Source: Plantibacter auratus
GTDB taxonomy: Bacteria; Actinomycetota; Actinomycetes; Actinomycetales; Microbacteriaceae
Length of the DNA stretch: 64,000 bases
Direction of reading: 5' to 3'
Assembly: GCF_050587365.1 (NCBI RefSeq)
Contig: NZ_JBOBFV010000004.1
Location: forward strand, 124,001-188,000
Shown piece by piece: positions 56,029 to 63,893 of the stretch. The notes under the pieces were generated by a model. The model had not been told where the DNA came from and did no database searches. It saw only the letters and a program-made list of their open reading frames with translations. Both the position numbers and the translations under genes were made by a program. The first letter of the stretch is position 1, and every line of letters begins with the position of its first letter.

Positions 56029-57224
56029 GCGAGACGGCGACGATCGACCGGGACCTGGCGCAGCGCTTCGCGCCGCTCTTCGACGAGCTCGGGCGGGACG
56101 CCGTCGAACGGGAGCGTGAGCGCCGCCTGCCGTATGCCGAGGTGGAGGCACTGCGGCAAGCAGGCTTCACCCGTGTGACGCTGCCGCGACGGTACGGCGG
56201 CGAGGAGGCCACGCACGGCGAGCTGTTCGAGCTGCTCGCCGAGCTGGCCAGACGCGACCCGAACCTCGCGCAACTGTTCCGCTCCCACTTCTCCTACATC
56301 GACCGCACGCTGCACGCGCCGGCGTCCGCGGACCGCGAGGCGCGCCTCGCCCGGCTGGCCGACGGAGCCATCGTCGGCAACGCCAGCCACGAGCGGTCGG
56401 CCGCGAAGGTGGGATCCCTCGCCACCCGACTCACCGAGACGCCGGGCGGTCTCCGACTGAACGGCACCAAGTTCTACAGCACGGGCACCCTGTTCGCCGA
56501 CCTCGTCGGGGTCGCCGCCGAACAGGACGGCGAGTTCGTCTCGGTGCTGGTGGAGACGGACGCCACGGGTGTCGATCGGATCGACGATTGGACCGGGTTC
56601 GGACAACGACTGACGGGCAGCGGGACCACCGTCTTCACGGAGGTCGCCGTCGACGCGTCGGCGGTGACCCGGCGCGAGCCGGAACGCCCCTCGCACGGCG
56701 GCGCGTTCGTGCAGTTGGTCCTGCTGGCGGCGGTGACGGGCATCGGCCGCGCCATCGTCGACGACGCCGGTGTGTTCGTCCGGACGCGGACCAGGACCTA
56801 CAGCCACGGTGCGGCGTCGACCGCCCAGGCCGACCCGATCGTGCAGGAGGTCGTGGGTGAGCTGTCGGCGAAGTCGTTCGCTGCCGACGCCGCACTGGCC
56901 GCCGCGACGACCGCGCTGGGGCGTTCGAGCGCGGCGATCCTCAGTGCCGACCCGGATCTCGTCCAGGAACGGATCGCCGCCGTCGAAATCGCGACGGCGC
57001 GCGCGCAGCTCGTGATCCTGCCCGCCGTGCTCGACGCCGCGACCGCCCTGTTCGACGTGGGCGGTGCGAGCGCCGTGGAGACGCACCGGGCGCTGGACCG
57101 GCACTGGCGGAACGCCCGCACGATCGCTTCGCACAACCCGTCCCGCTTCAAGGCCAGGGCGATCGGCGACCACGTCGTGAACGGGACGCCGGTCGCCTCC
57201 TGGTGGAGCACCGGCGAGGCCTGA
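56025..57224 (+). CDS. DszC/SfnB-type flavin monooxygenase, last gene of the met operon
   Basis: A 399-residue paralogue of the preceding protein: KFYSTGTLFADLVGVAAEQD, DDWTGFGQRLTGSGTTVFTE and DRHWRNARTIASHNPSRFKA are at matching positions. GGAGAG precedes the ATG, which overlaps the previous stop. Two tandem members may form a heteromer or act on successive intermediates. A pair of REP-like elements follows. Confidence 0.86.
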   Translation: MSETATIDRDLAQRFAPLFDELGRDAVERERERRLPYAEVEALRQAGFTRVTLPRRYGGEEATHGELFELLAELARRDPNLAQLFRSHFSYIDRTLHAPASADREARLARLADGAIVGNASHERSAAKVGSLATRLTETPGGLRLNGTKFYSTGTLFADLVGVAAEQDGEFVSVLVETDATGVDRIDDWTGFGQRLTGSGTTVFTEVAVDASAVTRREPERPSHGGAFVQLVLLAAVTGIGRAIVDDAGVFVRTRTRTYSHGAASTAQADPIVQEVVGELSAKSFAADAALAAATTALGRSSAAILSADPDLVQERIAAVEIATARAQLVILPAVLDAATALFDVGGASAVETHRALDRHWRNARTIASHNPSRFKARAIGDHVVNGTPVASWWSTGEA

Positions 57225-57240
57225 CGCCCCGCCGGTCACG

Positions 57241-57313
57241 CCCTTCGACAAGCTCAGGAACCGGGAGCAGCGCGGGGACCCGGTCACGCCCTTCGAACAG
57301 GCTCAGGGACCGG
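57241..57313 (+). repeat. Two REP-like elements between convergent operons
   Basis: Copies at 57241-57264 (AGGAACCGG variant) and 57289-57313 (with one inserted A, CTTCGAACAGG) fill the gap between the met operon and the sugar ABC operon. Confidence 0.85.
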
Positions 57314-57322
57314 GGCGAAGTG

Positions 57323-58252
57323 CTACTTCAGCCCGGAGAACGCCAGCCCGTCGATCACCCGGCGCTGGAGCACGATGAACAGGATGAGTACCGGTGCCAT
57401 GGCGAGGATCGACGCGGCCATCATCACCGGGTAGTCCGTCGTCTTGTCGCTCGAGAGCGTCGCGAGACCGGCGGCGAGCGGCATCGAGTTCGCGTACGTG
57501 GAGACCACGAGCGGCCAGAGCAGTTCGTTCCACGACCACAGCACGGTCGTGATCGCGAGGACGCTGATGCTGGGCCTCGCGAGCGGCAGCATGATCTTCC
57601 AGAAGATCTGGAACGGCCCGGCGCCGTCGATCCGCGCCGCCTCCTCGAGCTCCGTCGGCAGGTTCAGGAACGCCGTCCGCATGAGGAAGGTGCCGAACGC
57701 GCTGAACAGGCCGGGTGCGACGATGCCGAGCGTGGTGTTCAGCCAACCGAAGCCCTGCACGATCTGGTACTGCGAGATGAGGTACGCCTGCGACGGCACC
57801 ATGAGGATCGACAGCGTCACGGCGAGCAGCACCGCGCGTCCGCGGAACCGCATCCGCGCGAACGCGTACCCCGCCATCGTGCAGAGGACGATCTGCGCGA
57901 GCGTCCTGATCACGGTGATGACGATCGACGTGCGCAGCTGGTCGAGGAACGGGAGGCGCTCGAACACCGCGGCGTAGTTCTGCCACTGCAGTTCGGCCGG
58001 CCAGAACGTGGGGACCACGCTCTGCACCTCCGCGTTCGTCGACAGCGACATGATGAGCTGCCAGATGAACGGGAACGCCATGATGAGGCCACCGACGCCG
58101 AGCACGATGTGGGCGACGACGTGCGACCCGCGCCGCTGGCCGGGCCGACCGGCGTCGCGGCGTCGCGCGGACGCGGCCGACGGACGACCCGAACCCGGAA
58201 CGGTGACGGCACGGGTGGTGAGCGGTGCTGTGGCCGTGAGTTGCTCAGTCAT
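57323..58252 (-). CDS. Sugar ABC transporter permease, MalG type
   Basis: A 309-residue permease with six helices after a basic N-terminal tail. The coupling motif is EEAARIDGAGPFQIFWKIML followed by PLARP, and the C-terminus RRVIDGLAFSGLK is typical of MalG-type proteins. It overlaps the upstream permease gene by eight bases. It completes a binding protein-permease-permease set for a carbohydrate; no ATPase gene is present. Confidence 0.9.
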   Translation of the reverse strand: MTEQLTATAPLTTRAVTVPGSGRPSAASARRRDAGRPGQRRGSHVVAHIVLGVGGLIMAFPFIWQLIMSLSTNAEVQSVVPTFWPAELQWQNYAAVFERLPFLDQLRTSIVITVIRTLAQIVLCTMAGYAFARMRFRGRAVLLAVTLSILMVPSQAYLISQYQIVQGFGWLNTTLGIVAPGLFSAFGTFLMRTAFLNLPTELEEAARIDGAGPFQIFWKIMLPLARPSISVLAITTVLWSWNELLWPLVVSTYANSMPLAAGLATLSSDKTTDYPVMMAASILAMAPVLILFIVLQRRVIDGLAFSGLK

Positions 58253-59189
58253 TGTTGACCCATCGTTTCTGGAGCCGGAACTGGAGGAGCGTCACGAGTC
58301 CGATGATCAGGAAGATCACGATCGCGATCGCCGCCGCGTACCCCTTGTCGTTCTGGACGAAGCCCTGGTCGTAGAAGAAGTAGACGAGCGACATGCTCTT
58401 CGGGAGCACCGGGTTGGTGCTGCCGAGGATCGCGTACAGCAGGTCGAAGAGCTGGAAGCTCGAGATGACCGTGATGATCGTGACGAAGAAGATGCTCGGG
58501 GTGAGCAGCGGCACCGTGATCGAGCGGAACTGCCGCCACCGGGTGGCGCCGTCGAGCTCGGCCGCCTCGTAGAGCTCCGGTGCGATGTTCTTGAGTCCGG
58601 ACGCCAGGATGATCATCGAGAAGCCGAGCGACGACCAGAGGCCGACGATCGCCACGGCGAACATCGCGGTGCCCGGCGTGCTGATCCAGTAGGGGCCGTC
58701 GACACCGACGAGCGACAGCGTGTAGTTGAGGATGCCGAAGTCACCGTTGAAGATGATGCGCCAGACGATGGCCACGGCGGTCGGCATCGCGACGTACGGC
58801 AGGAAGAAGAGCACCCGGTAGAAGCTCGCGAACCGCAGGCCGGGGAGGTTCAACAGGCTCGCGAGGTAGACGGCGATCGGGATGCCGAGGAGCACCACCG
58901 CCGTATAGATCAGCGTGTTGCCGAGGGAGGCGTAGAGCCGCGGGTCGGCGAACAACCGGACGTAGTTCTCGACGCCGGTGAAGGTGGTTCCGCCGAACAC
59001 GCCCCACTCGGTGAACGAGTAGTAGGCGGTCTGGATCATCGGCCAGATGAAGAAGACGCCGATGCCGGTGAGGAGCGGGAGGACGAAGACCCACGGCCAG
59101 GCGCCGTCGCCGCGGGCGGCACCCCGCCGGGCCGCTCTCGGTGAGGAGAGCGGCGCCGACGGGGTGCGCAGCACGGTCTGACCGGTCAC
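58245..59189 (-). CDS. Sugar ABC transporter permease, MalF type
   Basis: A 314-residue permease. The coupling loop is YEAAELDGATRWRQFRSITV followed by PLLTP. The first helix (WPWVFVLPLLTGIGVFFIWP) and FTEWGVFGGTTFTGVENYVR are typical MalF-type sugar permease features. The GTG start overlaps the stop of the binding-protein gene (GTGA). Confidence 0.9.
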   Translation of the reverse strand: MTGQTVLRTPSAPLSSPRAARRGAARGDGAWPWVFVLPLLTGIGVFFIWPMIQTAYYSFTEWGVFGGTTFTGVENYVRLFADPRLYASLGNTLIYTAVVLLGIPIAVYLASLLNLPGLRFASFYRVLFFLPYVAMPTAVAIVWRIIFNGDFGILNYTLSLVGVDGPYWISTPGTAMFAVAIVGLWSSLGFSMIILASGLKNIAPELYEAAELDGATRWRQFRSITVPLLTPSIFFVTIITVISSFQLFDLLYAILGSTNPVLPKSMSLVYFFYDQGFVQNDKGYAAAIAIVIFLIIGLVTLLQFRLQKRWVNND

Positions 59190-60520
59190 TTCTTGGCCAG
59201 CGCGGCGTTCATCTGCTCGGCGAGGTCCTTCGCCACGTCGGCCACCGGCTTGTCACCGCTGAACGCGTCGGGCAGGAGCTCGACCTCGAGTGCGTTCCAC
59301 GCGGCGGTGTTCTCCGACACCGGCAGCGGCTTGGCGTAGTCGAGGGCGTCGAGGAAGACCTGCAGGTTCATCGTCGGGTAGGAGTCGACGAAGGACTGCT
59401 GCGTGCCGGTGAAGGCGGGGATGACGGCGCCGAGGTCGCCCTGCTGCTGCTGGGCCTCCTCGCTCGCCAGGAACACCTGCAGCGCCTGTGCGGCCTGCTT
59501 GTTCTTGCTCGCCGAAGCGACGACGTTCGAGACACCGTGGATGACCGTCGCCTGCTCCTTGCCGGTGGGCAGCGGGAAGGCCTGGGCGGTGGCGGCGACG
59601 TCGGACTCGCCGACGAGCGGACGCAGCCAGCTACCACCCCAGTACATGGCGAGCTTGCCGGAGGTGAACCACTGGTCGGCCGGCGTGTCCGTCAGCTGCT
59701 GGATGCTGGGCGAGGAGCCGTCCGCGATGAGGTCGGTCCAGAACTGGAGCCCCTCCTGGGCCTCGGGGCTGTCGTACTCGGACTCGGTCTGGTCGGCGTT
59801 GATGACCTCGCCGCCGGCCTGCAGGATCGTGTTGTAGTAGGTGGTCTGGCCGTCCATGCCGCCAGCGGCACCGTAGACACCCTGGTCCTTCAGCTTCGTC
59901 GAGATCTCCTGCGCGGCGGTGTCGAAGTCGTCCCAGGTCCAGCCGTCAGCGGGCAGCGCGACGCCGGCCTGCTCGAAGAGCGCCGTGTTGACCCAGACGC
60001 CGATCGTGTCGAAGTCCTTCGGCACGCCGTACTGGGTGTCGTCGAGCGAGTACAGCTCGTTCAGGGCCTCGGGGTAGTTCTTCGGGTCGATGTCGCCCGC
60101 CTTGACGGCGCCGGTGATCGGCTCGATCTTGCCGTTCGCCGCGTAGACCTGGAAGTTCGGGCCGTTCAACCAGAAGAGGTCGGGCAGGGTGTCGCTCGAG
60201 GCCTGCGTCTGGAGCTTCGACCAGTACGAGGCCCACGGCGTGACGTTCACGTTGACGGTGATGTCGGGGTAGACCTTGTTGAAGGCCTCGATGTTGGCGT
60301 CGATCGCCTCGACCTGGGCCTGATCCCAGACGCCGTAGGTGATCTCGGCCTTGAGGTCCTTCGGGGCGGCGGCGTACTCGCCACCGGTGGCGCCACCGCC
60401 ACCGGTGCTGCAGCCGGCGGTGAGCGCGGCGGCGGCGAGGAGACCGACGGCACTGAGGACGGCACGGCGGCGGTTGCGACCACCGGGTGCGGCGTTGCGG
60501 TTCATGAACGGCGAAGGCAT
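59186..60520 (-). CDS. Sugar ABC transporter substrate-binding lipoprotein
   Basis: A 444-residue binding protein. The twin-arginine-like RNRRRAVLSAVGLLAAAALT and the lipobox LTAGC (Cys about 37) mark export and lipid anchoring. PDITVNVNVTPWASYWSKLQ, LPDLFWLNGPNF and YGVPKDFDTIGVWVNTALFE match family 1 carbohydrate-binding proteins. GAAAGGA precedes the ATG. Context with an SIS isomerase, a ROK kinase and a Gfo/Idh dehydrogenase suggests an amino sugar or other modified sugar. Confidence 0.9.
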   Translation of the reverse strand: MPSPFMNRNAAPGGRNRRRAVLSAVGLLAAAALTAGCSTGGGGATGGEYAAAPKDLKAEITYGVWDQAQVEAIDANIEAFNKVYPDITVNVNVTPWASYWSKLQTQASSDTLPDLFWLNGPNFQVYAANGKIEPITGAVKAGDIDPKNYPEALNELYSLDDTQYGVPKDFDTIGVWVNTALFEQAGVALPADGWTWDDFDTAAQEISTKLKDQGVYGAAGGMDGQTTYYNTILQAGGEVINADQTESEYDSPEAQEGLQFWTDLIADGSSPSIQQLTDTPADQWFTSGKLAMYWGGSWLRPLVGESDVAATAQAFPLPTGKEQATVIHGVSNVVASASKNKQAAQALQVFLASEEAQQQQGDLGAVIPAFTGTQQSFVDSYPTMNLQVFLDALDYAKPLPVSENTAAWNALEVELLPDAFSGDKPVADVAKDLAEQMNAALAKK

Positions 60521-60543
60521 GACTGGAGTCCTTTCGAGGTGCG

Positions 60544-61776
60544 CTACCGGGCGGCGGCGGCGAGGGAGTGCGGTGCGGTGCTGGCGGTGAGGGAGGAGAA
60601 GTACTCGACGAGTGCGGGGTCGAGTGGCGGGACGTCGAGCGGGATCGAACCGTTGCGGAGCGAGTGGGCGGCGAGGGCACCGGCGGCGACGGCCTGGCGT
60701 GCGGCGACCGGCGACAGCGTGGTCGGGGTGCCGTCGGCGACGAAGGCGAGGAACTCGTTCATCGTGTCGAGATCGGCGTCGGCGTGCCCCTCCTCGACGC
60801 CCGCGATCGGGTACTCGACGTCACCCTCGGTGCTCCAGGTGCGACGACGGTTCCAGACCTTGACGGTGCCACCGGCGGTGTCGCCGATGTTCTCGAGCCG
60901 ACCGTGCGTCCCGATGACGGTGTAGTTCCGCCAGTAGTCGGGCGTGAAGTGGCACTGCTCGTAACTAGCGGTGATCCCGTGCTCGAGGGTCATGAGCATC
61001 ATCGAGACGTCCTCGACGTCGACCACGGGGTTCAGGCCGCGCTGCGCCTCGGGCGGCCAGTTGTCGTAGGAGAACCAGTCGGCCATGGTCTGGCCGCTGC
61101 GGTCCTCGTGATCGTCGATGTCGCCGTAGACCGCGAGGTCGCCCATCGCGACGACGCGCTGCGTGTACGCGCCGGCGAGGAAATGGACGACGTCGATGTC
61201 GTGGCTCGCCTTCTGCAGGAGCAGGGTGTTCACGCGCGAGCGGTCGGCGTGCCAGTCCTTGAAGTAGTAGTCGCCGCCGTTGCCGACGAAGTGACGCACC
61301 CAGACGGACTTGACCGCACCGATCTCGCCGCGCTCGATGACCTCGTGCATGAGCCGGACGACGGCCGCATGCCGGAAGTTGTGCCCGACGTAGAGCGGCG
61401 TCCGCGACTCGTAGGCGGTTTGGAGGACCGCGTCGGCGTCGTCGAGCGTGATCGCGAGCGGCTTCTCCAGGTAGACCGCGATGCCGGCGCGCAGCAGATC
61501 GACCGCGATCTCCTTGTGGGTCCAGTCGGGCGTCGTCACGATCGCCGCGTCGACACCGCCCTGCGCGATGAGCGCCTCGTGGGAGTCGAAGACCTCGATG
61601 TCGTCGCCGAACAGCTGCCGTGCCCGACCGCGACCGATCTCGGTGGTGTCGACCGCCGCGACGACCGATGCGGACGTGGGGCTCGTGGCGACGTGTTCGG
61701 CGATGTAGGCGCGCTGGCCGGTGCCGATGACGGCAACCCGGAGGCCTTCGGGGGTGGTGGCTGGTGCAGTGCTCAC
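60544..61776 (-). CDS. Gfo/Idh/MocA-family oxidoreductase
   Basis: A 410-residue NAD(P)-dependent sugar dehydrogenase. The Rossmann motif is VAVIGTGQRAYIAEH (14-28), the catalytic EKPLA motif follows GIAVYLEKPLAITLDDADAV, and LLLQKASHDIDVVHFLAGAY supplies the HDxD-type catalytic residues. The GTG start is used. It is the first gene of the operon that continues with the transporter genes, so its substrate is probably derived from the imported sugar. Confidence 0.88.
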   Translation of the reverse strand: MSTAPATTPEGLRVAVIGTGQRAYIAEHVATSPTSASVVAAVDTTEIGRGRARQLFGDDIEVFDSHEALIAQGGVDAAIVTTPDWTHKEIAVDLLRAGIAVYLEKPLAITLDDADAVLQTAYESRTPLYVGHNFRHAAVVRLMHEVIERGEIGAVKSVWVRHFVGNGGDYYFKDWHADRSRVNTLLLQKASHDIDVVHFLAGAYTQRVVAMGDLAVYGDIDDHEDRSGQTMADWFSYDNWPPEAQRGLNPVVDVEDVSMMLMTLEHGITASYEQCHFTPDYWRNYTVIGTHGRLENIGDTAGGTVKVWNRRRTWSTEGDVEYPIAGVEEGHADADLDTMNEFLAFVADGTPTTLSPVAARQAVAAGALAAHSLRNGSIPLDVPPLDPALVEYFSSLTASTAPHSLAAAAR

Positions 61777-61810
61777 TCGATCACATCCGCTTCCTTGCGT
61801 GAAGTTGATT

Positions 61811-61835
61811 CATATGATGCCAAAACGATCATGAA
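61811..61835. promoter_or_regulatory. Candidate operator of the sugar operon
   Basis: An AT-rich patch upstream of the Gfo/Idh gene contains CATATGATG (61811-61819), whose complement CATCATATG recurs upstream of the DeoR gene, and an imperfect inverted repeat TTCATATGA...TCATGAA. TTGTCA on the minus strand at about 61842-61837 is a possible -35. Confidence 0.5.
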
Positions 61836-61924
61836 ATGACAATAGGCGATCACAGCGCTGACGCAAGTGCTGGGCGGCCGATGTGGAGAGGTTTTACCGC
61901 GCGGAAACATGGGGAGCGGGGTCG

Positions 61925-62032
61925 CACTTCGACAGGCTCAGTGACCGGGAGGGCGACTCAGTGACCGGGAGGGCGGCTCAGTGACCGGGAGGGGGCGGCT
62001 CAGTGACCAGGAGGGGGAGGCTCAGCGACCGG
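61925..62032 (+). repeat. CACT-type REP-like element with a half-unit array
   Basis: A full CACT/AGTG copy (61925-61949) is followed by four half units (CTCAGTGACCGGGAGGGCGG and variants; 20, 20, 22 and 22 bp) ending in CTCAGCGACCGG. All but the last keep the AGTG end of their parent copy. It lies between the sugar operon promoter and the 3' end of the DeoR gene. Confidence 0.88.
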
Positions 62033-62043
62033 AAGGTGAGGAC

Positions 62044-62832
62044 TCAGGCGGCGATGATGAGCTCGACGCCGGCCGCGGCCAGGGCGTCGGCAAGCGTCGG
62101 ATCCACCGGCTGGTCGGTGACGAGCACGTCGATGCGGTCGAGCGGGCAGATGCGGGCGAAGGTCGCCTTCGTCATCTTGGTGCTGTCGGCGACCACGATG
62201 ACCCGCTTCGCGACCTTGACGAACTCCTGGCTCACCGAGGCCTCACCCTCGTGGAGGGTGGTGGCGCCGAACTGCGCGCTCAAGCCGTCGACGCCCAGGA
62301 TCGCGACGTCGAGGGCGATCTCGGCGAGCGCCCCCGCGACGAGCGATCCCACGAGTTCATAGGACTGGCGTCGTGCGACGCCACCCGTCACGACGATCTT
62401 CACGTGCGAGCGCACGGACAGTTCGAAGGCGATGTTGAGCGCGTTCGTCACGATCGTGACCGAGGCGTCGCCGTCCGAACGGACGAGGTGCTCACTCCGC
62501 CCGATCACGCGCGCGACCTCACTCGTGGTGGTACCGCCGTTGAGTCCGACGGCGTCGCCGACGTTGATCAGGGCGGCCGTGGCCTTCGCGATGGCCATCT
62601 TGGCGTCGGCCTGGCGGGCGATCTTGTACTGCAGCGGCAGCTCGTAGCCGGTGCCGAGGGCGGCGGCACCGCCGTGGGTCCGCGTGACGAGTCGCTGTTC
62701 GGCGAGCGCCGTCAGGTCGCGACGAGCGGTGGCCGCGGAGATGCCGAGCGCTTCGCCGATCTCGGCGATCGTCACGTTGCCGCGTTCGCTCACGAGCTCG
62801 AGCAGGGCGTTGAGTCGCTGTTGCTGCGTCAT
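62044..62832 (-). CDS. DeoR-family repressor of sugar metabolism
   Basis: A 262-residue regulator. The N-terminal winged helix (QRLNALLELVSERGNVTIAE, then IGEALGISAATARRDLTALA) and the sugar-phosphate sensing domain (NGGTTTSEVARVIG; VTNALNIAFEL; ATTLHEGEASVSQEFVKVAK) are complete. AGGACAG precedes the ATG at 62832. It is divergent from the SIS gene and next to the sugar transporter operon, and should repress both until a phosphosugar is present. Confidence 0.9.
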   Translation of the reverse strand: MTQQQRLNALLELVSERGNVTIAEIGEALGISAATARRDLTALAEQRLVTRTHGGAAALGTGYELPLQYKIARQADAKMAIAKATAALINVGDAVGLNGGTTTSEVARVIGRSEHLVRSDGDASVTIVTNALNIAFELSVRSHVKIVVTGGVARRQSYELVGSLVAGALAEIALDVAILGVDGLSAQFGATTLHEGEASVSQEFVKVAKRVIVVADSTKMTKATFARICPLDRIDVLVTDQPVDPTLADALAAAGVELIIAA

Positions 62833-62870
62833 CTGTCCTGCTTTTCCGGTCGGGTCGGGCGTACTGTGAC

Positions 62871-62944
62871 CATCATATGGGCGCTCAGCCAGCGCCTGTC
62901 TGATTGATTCTGACGATTTGCACTGGTATCGATCAGATTCAATC
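62871..62944. promoter_or_regulatory. Divergent operator region of the DeoR and SIS genes
   Basis: CATCATATG (62871-62879) matches the motif upstream of the sugar operon. An inverted repeat GATTGATTCTG (62902-62912) and CAGATTCAATC (62934-62944), with one mismatch, lies in an AT-rich stretch between the two genes and is a good candidate DeoR site. Confidence 0.6.
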
Positions 62945-63008
62945 CGGTATGGTTGCGGCAACGTATTCGCCACGCTGCGATCGCGTCCCCTCACGTGAAA
63001 GGCACGTC

Positions 63009-63893
63009 ATGCCCGAGACCTTCGTCGCCGCCGAACTGGCGTCGCAGCCCGAATCCTGGCGCACCGCCGCCGCCCTCGTGCCGGAGGCCGCCGCCGTGCT
63101 GCCGCAGCCGGGCGAGCGCGTCGCGGTGGTGGGGTGCGGCACCAGCTGGTTCATCGCGATGAGCTACGCCGTGTTGCGCGAACAGGCGGGGCTCGGCATC
63201 ACGGACGCGTTCGCGGGCTCGGAGTTCCCCGGCATCCGCGACTACGACCGCATCGTCGCCATCTCACGCTCCGGCACGACCACGGAGATCGTGCACCTGC
63301 TGGAGGCGGTGGGCGACTCGGTCACCACCGTCCTCATCACCGCGGTCGACGACTCCCCCGCGACCGTTCCGGCGGCACACGTCATCGCCCTCCCCTTCGC
63401 CGACGAGCGTTCCGTGGTCCAGACCCGCTTCGCCACGACGACGCTCGCGCTCCTCCGCGGCTCGCTCGGACACGACGTCGAGGCACTCGCCATGGAAGCC
63501 GAGCGAGCGCTGCAGATCCCGATCGACGAGTACCTCGCCGCCGACCAGGTCTCCTTCATCGGACTCGGGCACGCCGTGGGCCTCACCTTCGAGGCCGCGC
63601 TCAAGACCCGCGAGGCGGCACAGTTCTGGGCGGAGTCCTACCCCGCCATGGACTACCGCCACGGTCCTATCGCGATCGCGCAGCCCGGCCGACTCGTCTG
63701 GTCCCTCGGCCCGACGCCCGCCGGCCTGCCGGAGGACGTCGCGGCCACCGGAGCGACCTTCGTGCAGCACGACCTCGACCCCATCGCCGGGCTCGTCGTC
63801 GCCCAGCGCTTCGCGGTCGCGTTGGCTGAGGCCCGCGGCCTCGACGCCGACCACCCCCGTTCGCTCACGCGCTCCGTCATCCTGACGCCGTGA
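63009..63893 (+). CDS. SIS-domain sugar isomerase/deaminase-like protein
   Basis: A 294-residue protein with two SIS domains. VGCGTSWFIAMSYAVL and VAISRSGTTTEIVHLLEAV bind the sugar phosphate, and TREAAQFWAESYPAMDYRHG, then PIAIAQPG, forms the second site, as in the isomerase half of GlmS and in AgaS/FrlB-type proteins. It lacks a glutaminase domain, so a ketose-aldose isomerase or deglycase/deaminase role is likely. GAAAGG precedes the ATG. Its stop overlaps the kinase start (GTGA). Confidence 0.87.
   Translation: MPETFVAAELASQPESWRTAAALVPEAAAVLPQPGERVAVVGCGTSWFIAMSYAVLREQAGLGITDAFAGSEFPGIRDYDRIVAISRSGTTTEIVHLLEAVGDSVTTVLITAVDDSPATVPAAHVIALPFADERSVVQTRFATTTLALLRGSLGHDVEALAMEAERALQIPIDEYLAADQVSFIGLGHAVGLTFEAALKTREAAQFWAESYPAMDYRHGPIAIAQPGRLVWSLGPTPAGLPEDVAATGATFVQHDLDPIAGLVVAQRFAVALAEARGLDADHPRSLTRSVILTP

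Noticed and set aside
38882..57224. Classical fatty acyl-CoA dehydrogenases for beta-oxidation
   Set aside because: The four proteins of this fold carry the DRHWRN/FWRNVRTH signature of the DszC/SfnB group, and are linked to luciferase-like oxygenases and a MetQNI importer rather than to beta-oxidation genes.
57323..60520. Missing ATPase as a sign of a broken sugar transporter
   Set aside because: All three genes are intact and carbohydrate importers of actinobacteria commonly share one ATPase (MsiK type) encoded elsewhere.
1887..62032. Insertion sequences as the source of the dispersed repeats
   Set aside because: No transposase-like frame, terminal inverted repeats with target duplications, or REP-associated transposase gene was found in the window. 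The element is far too short to be an IS.
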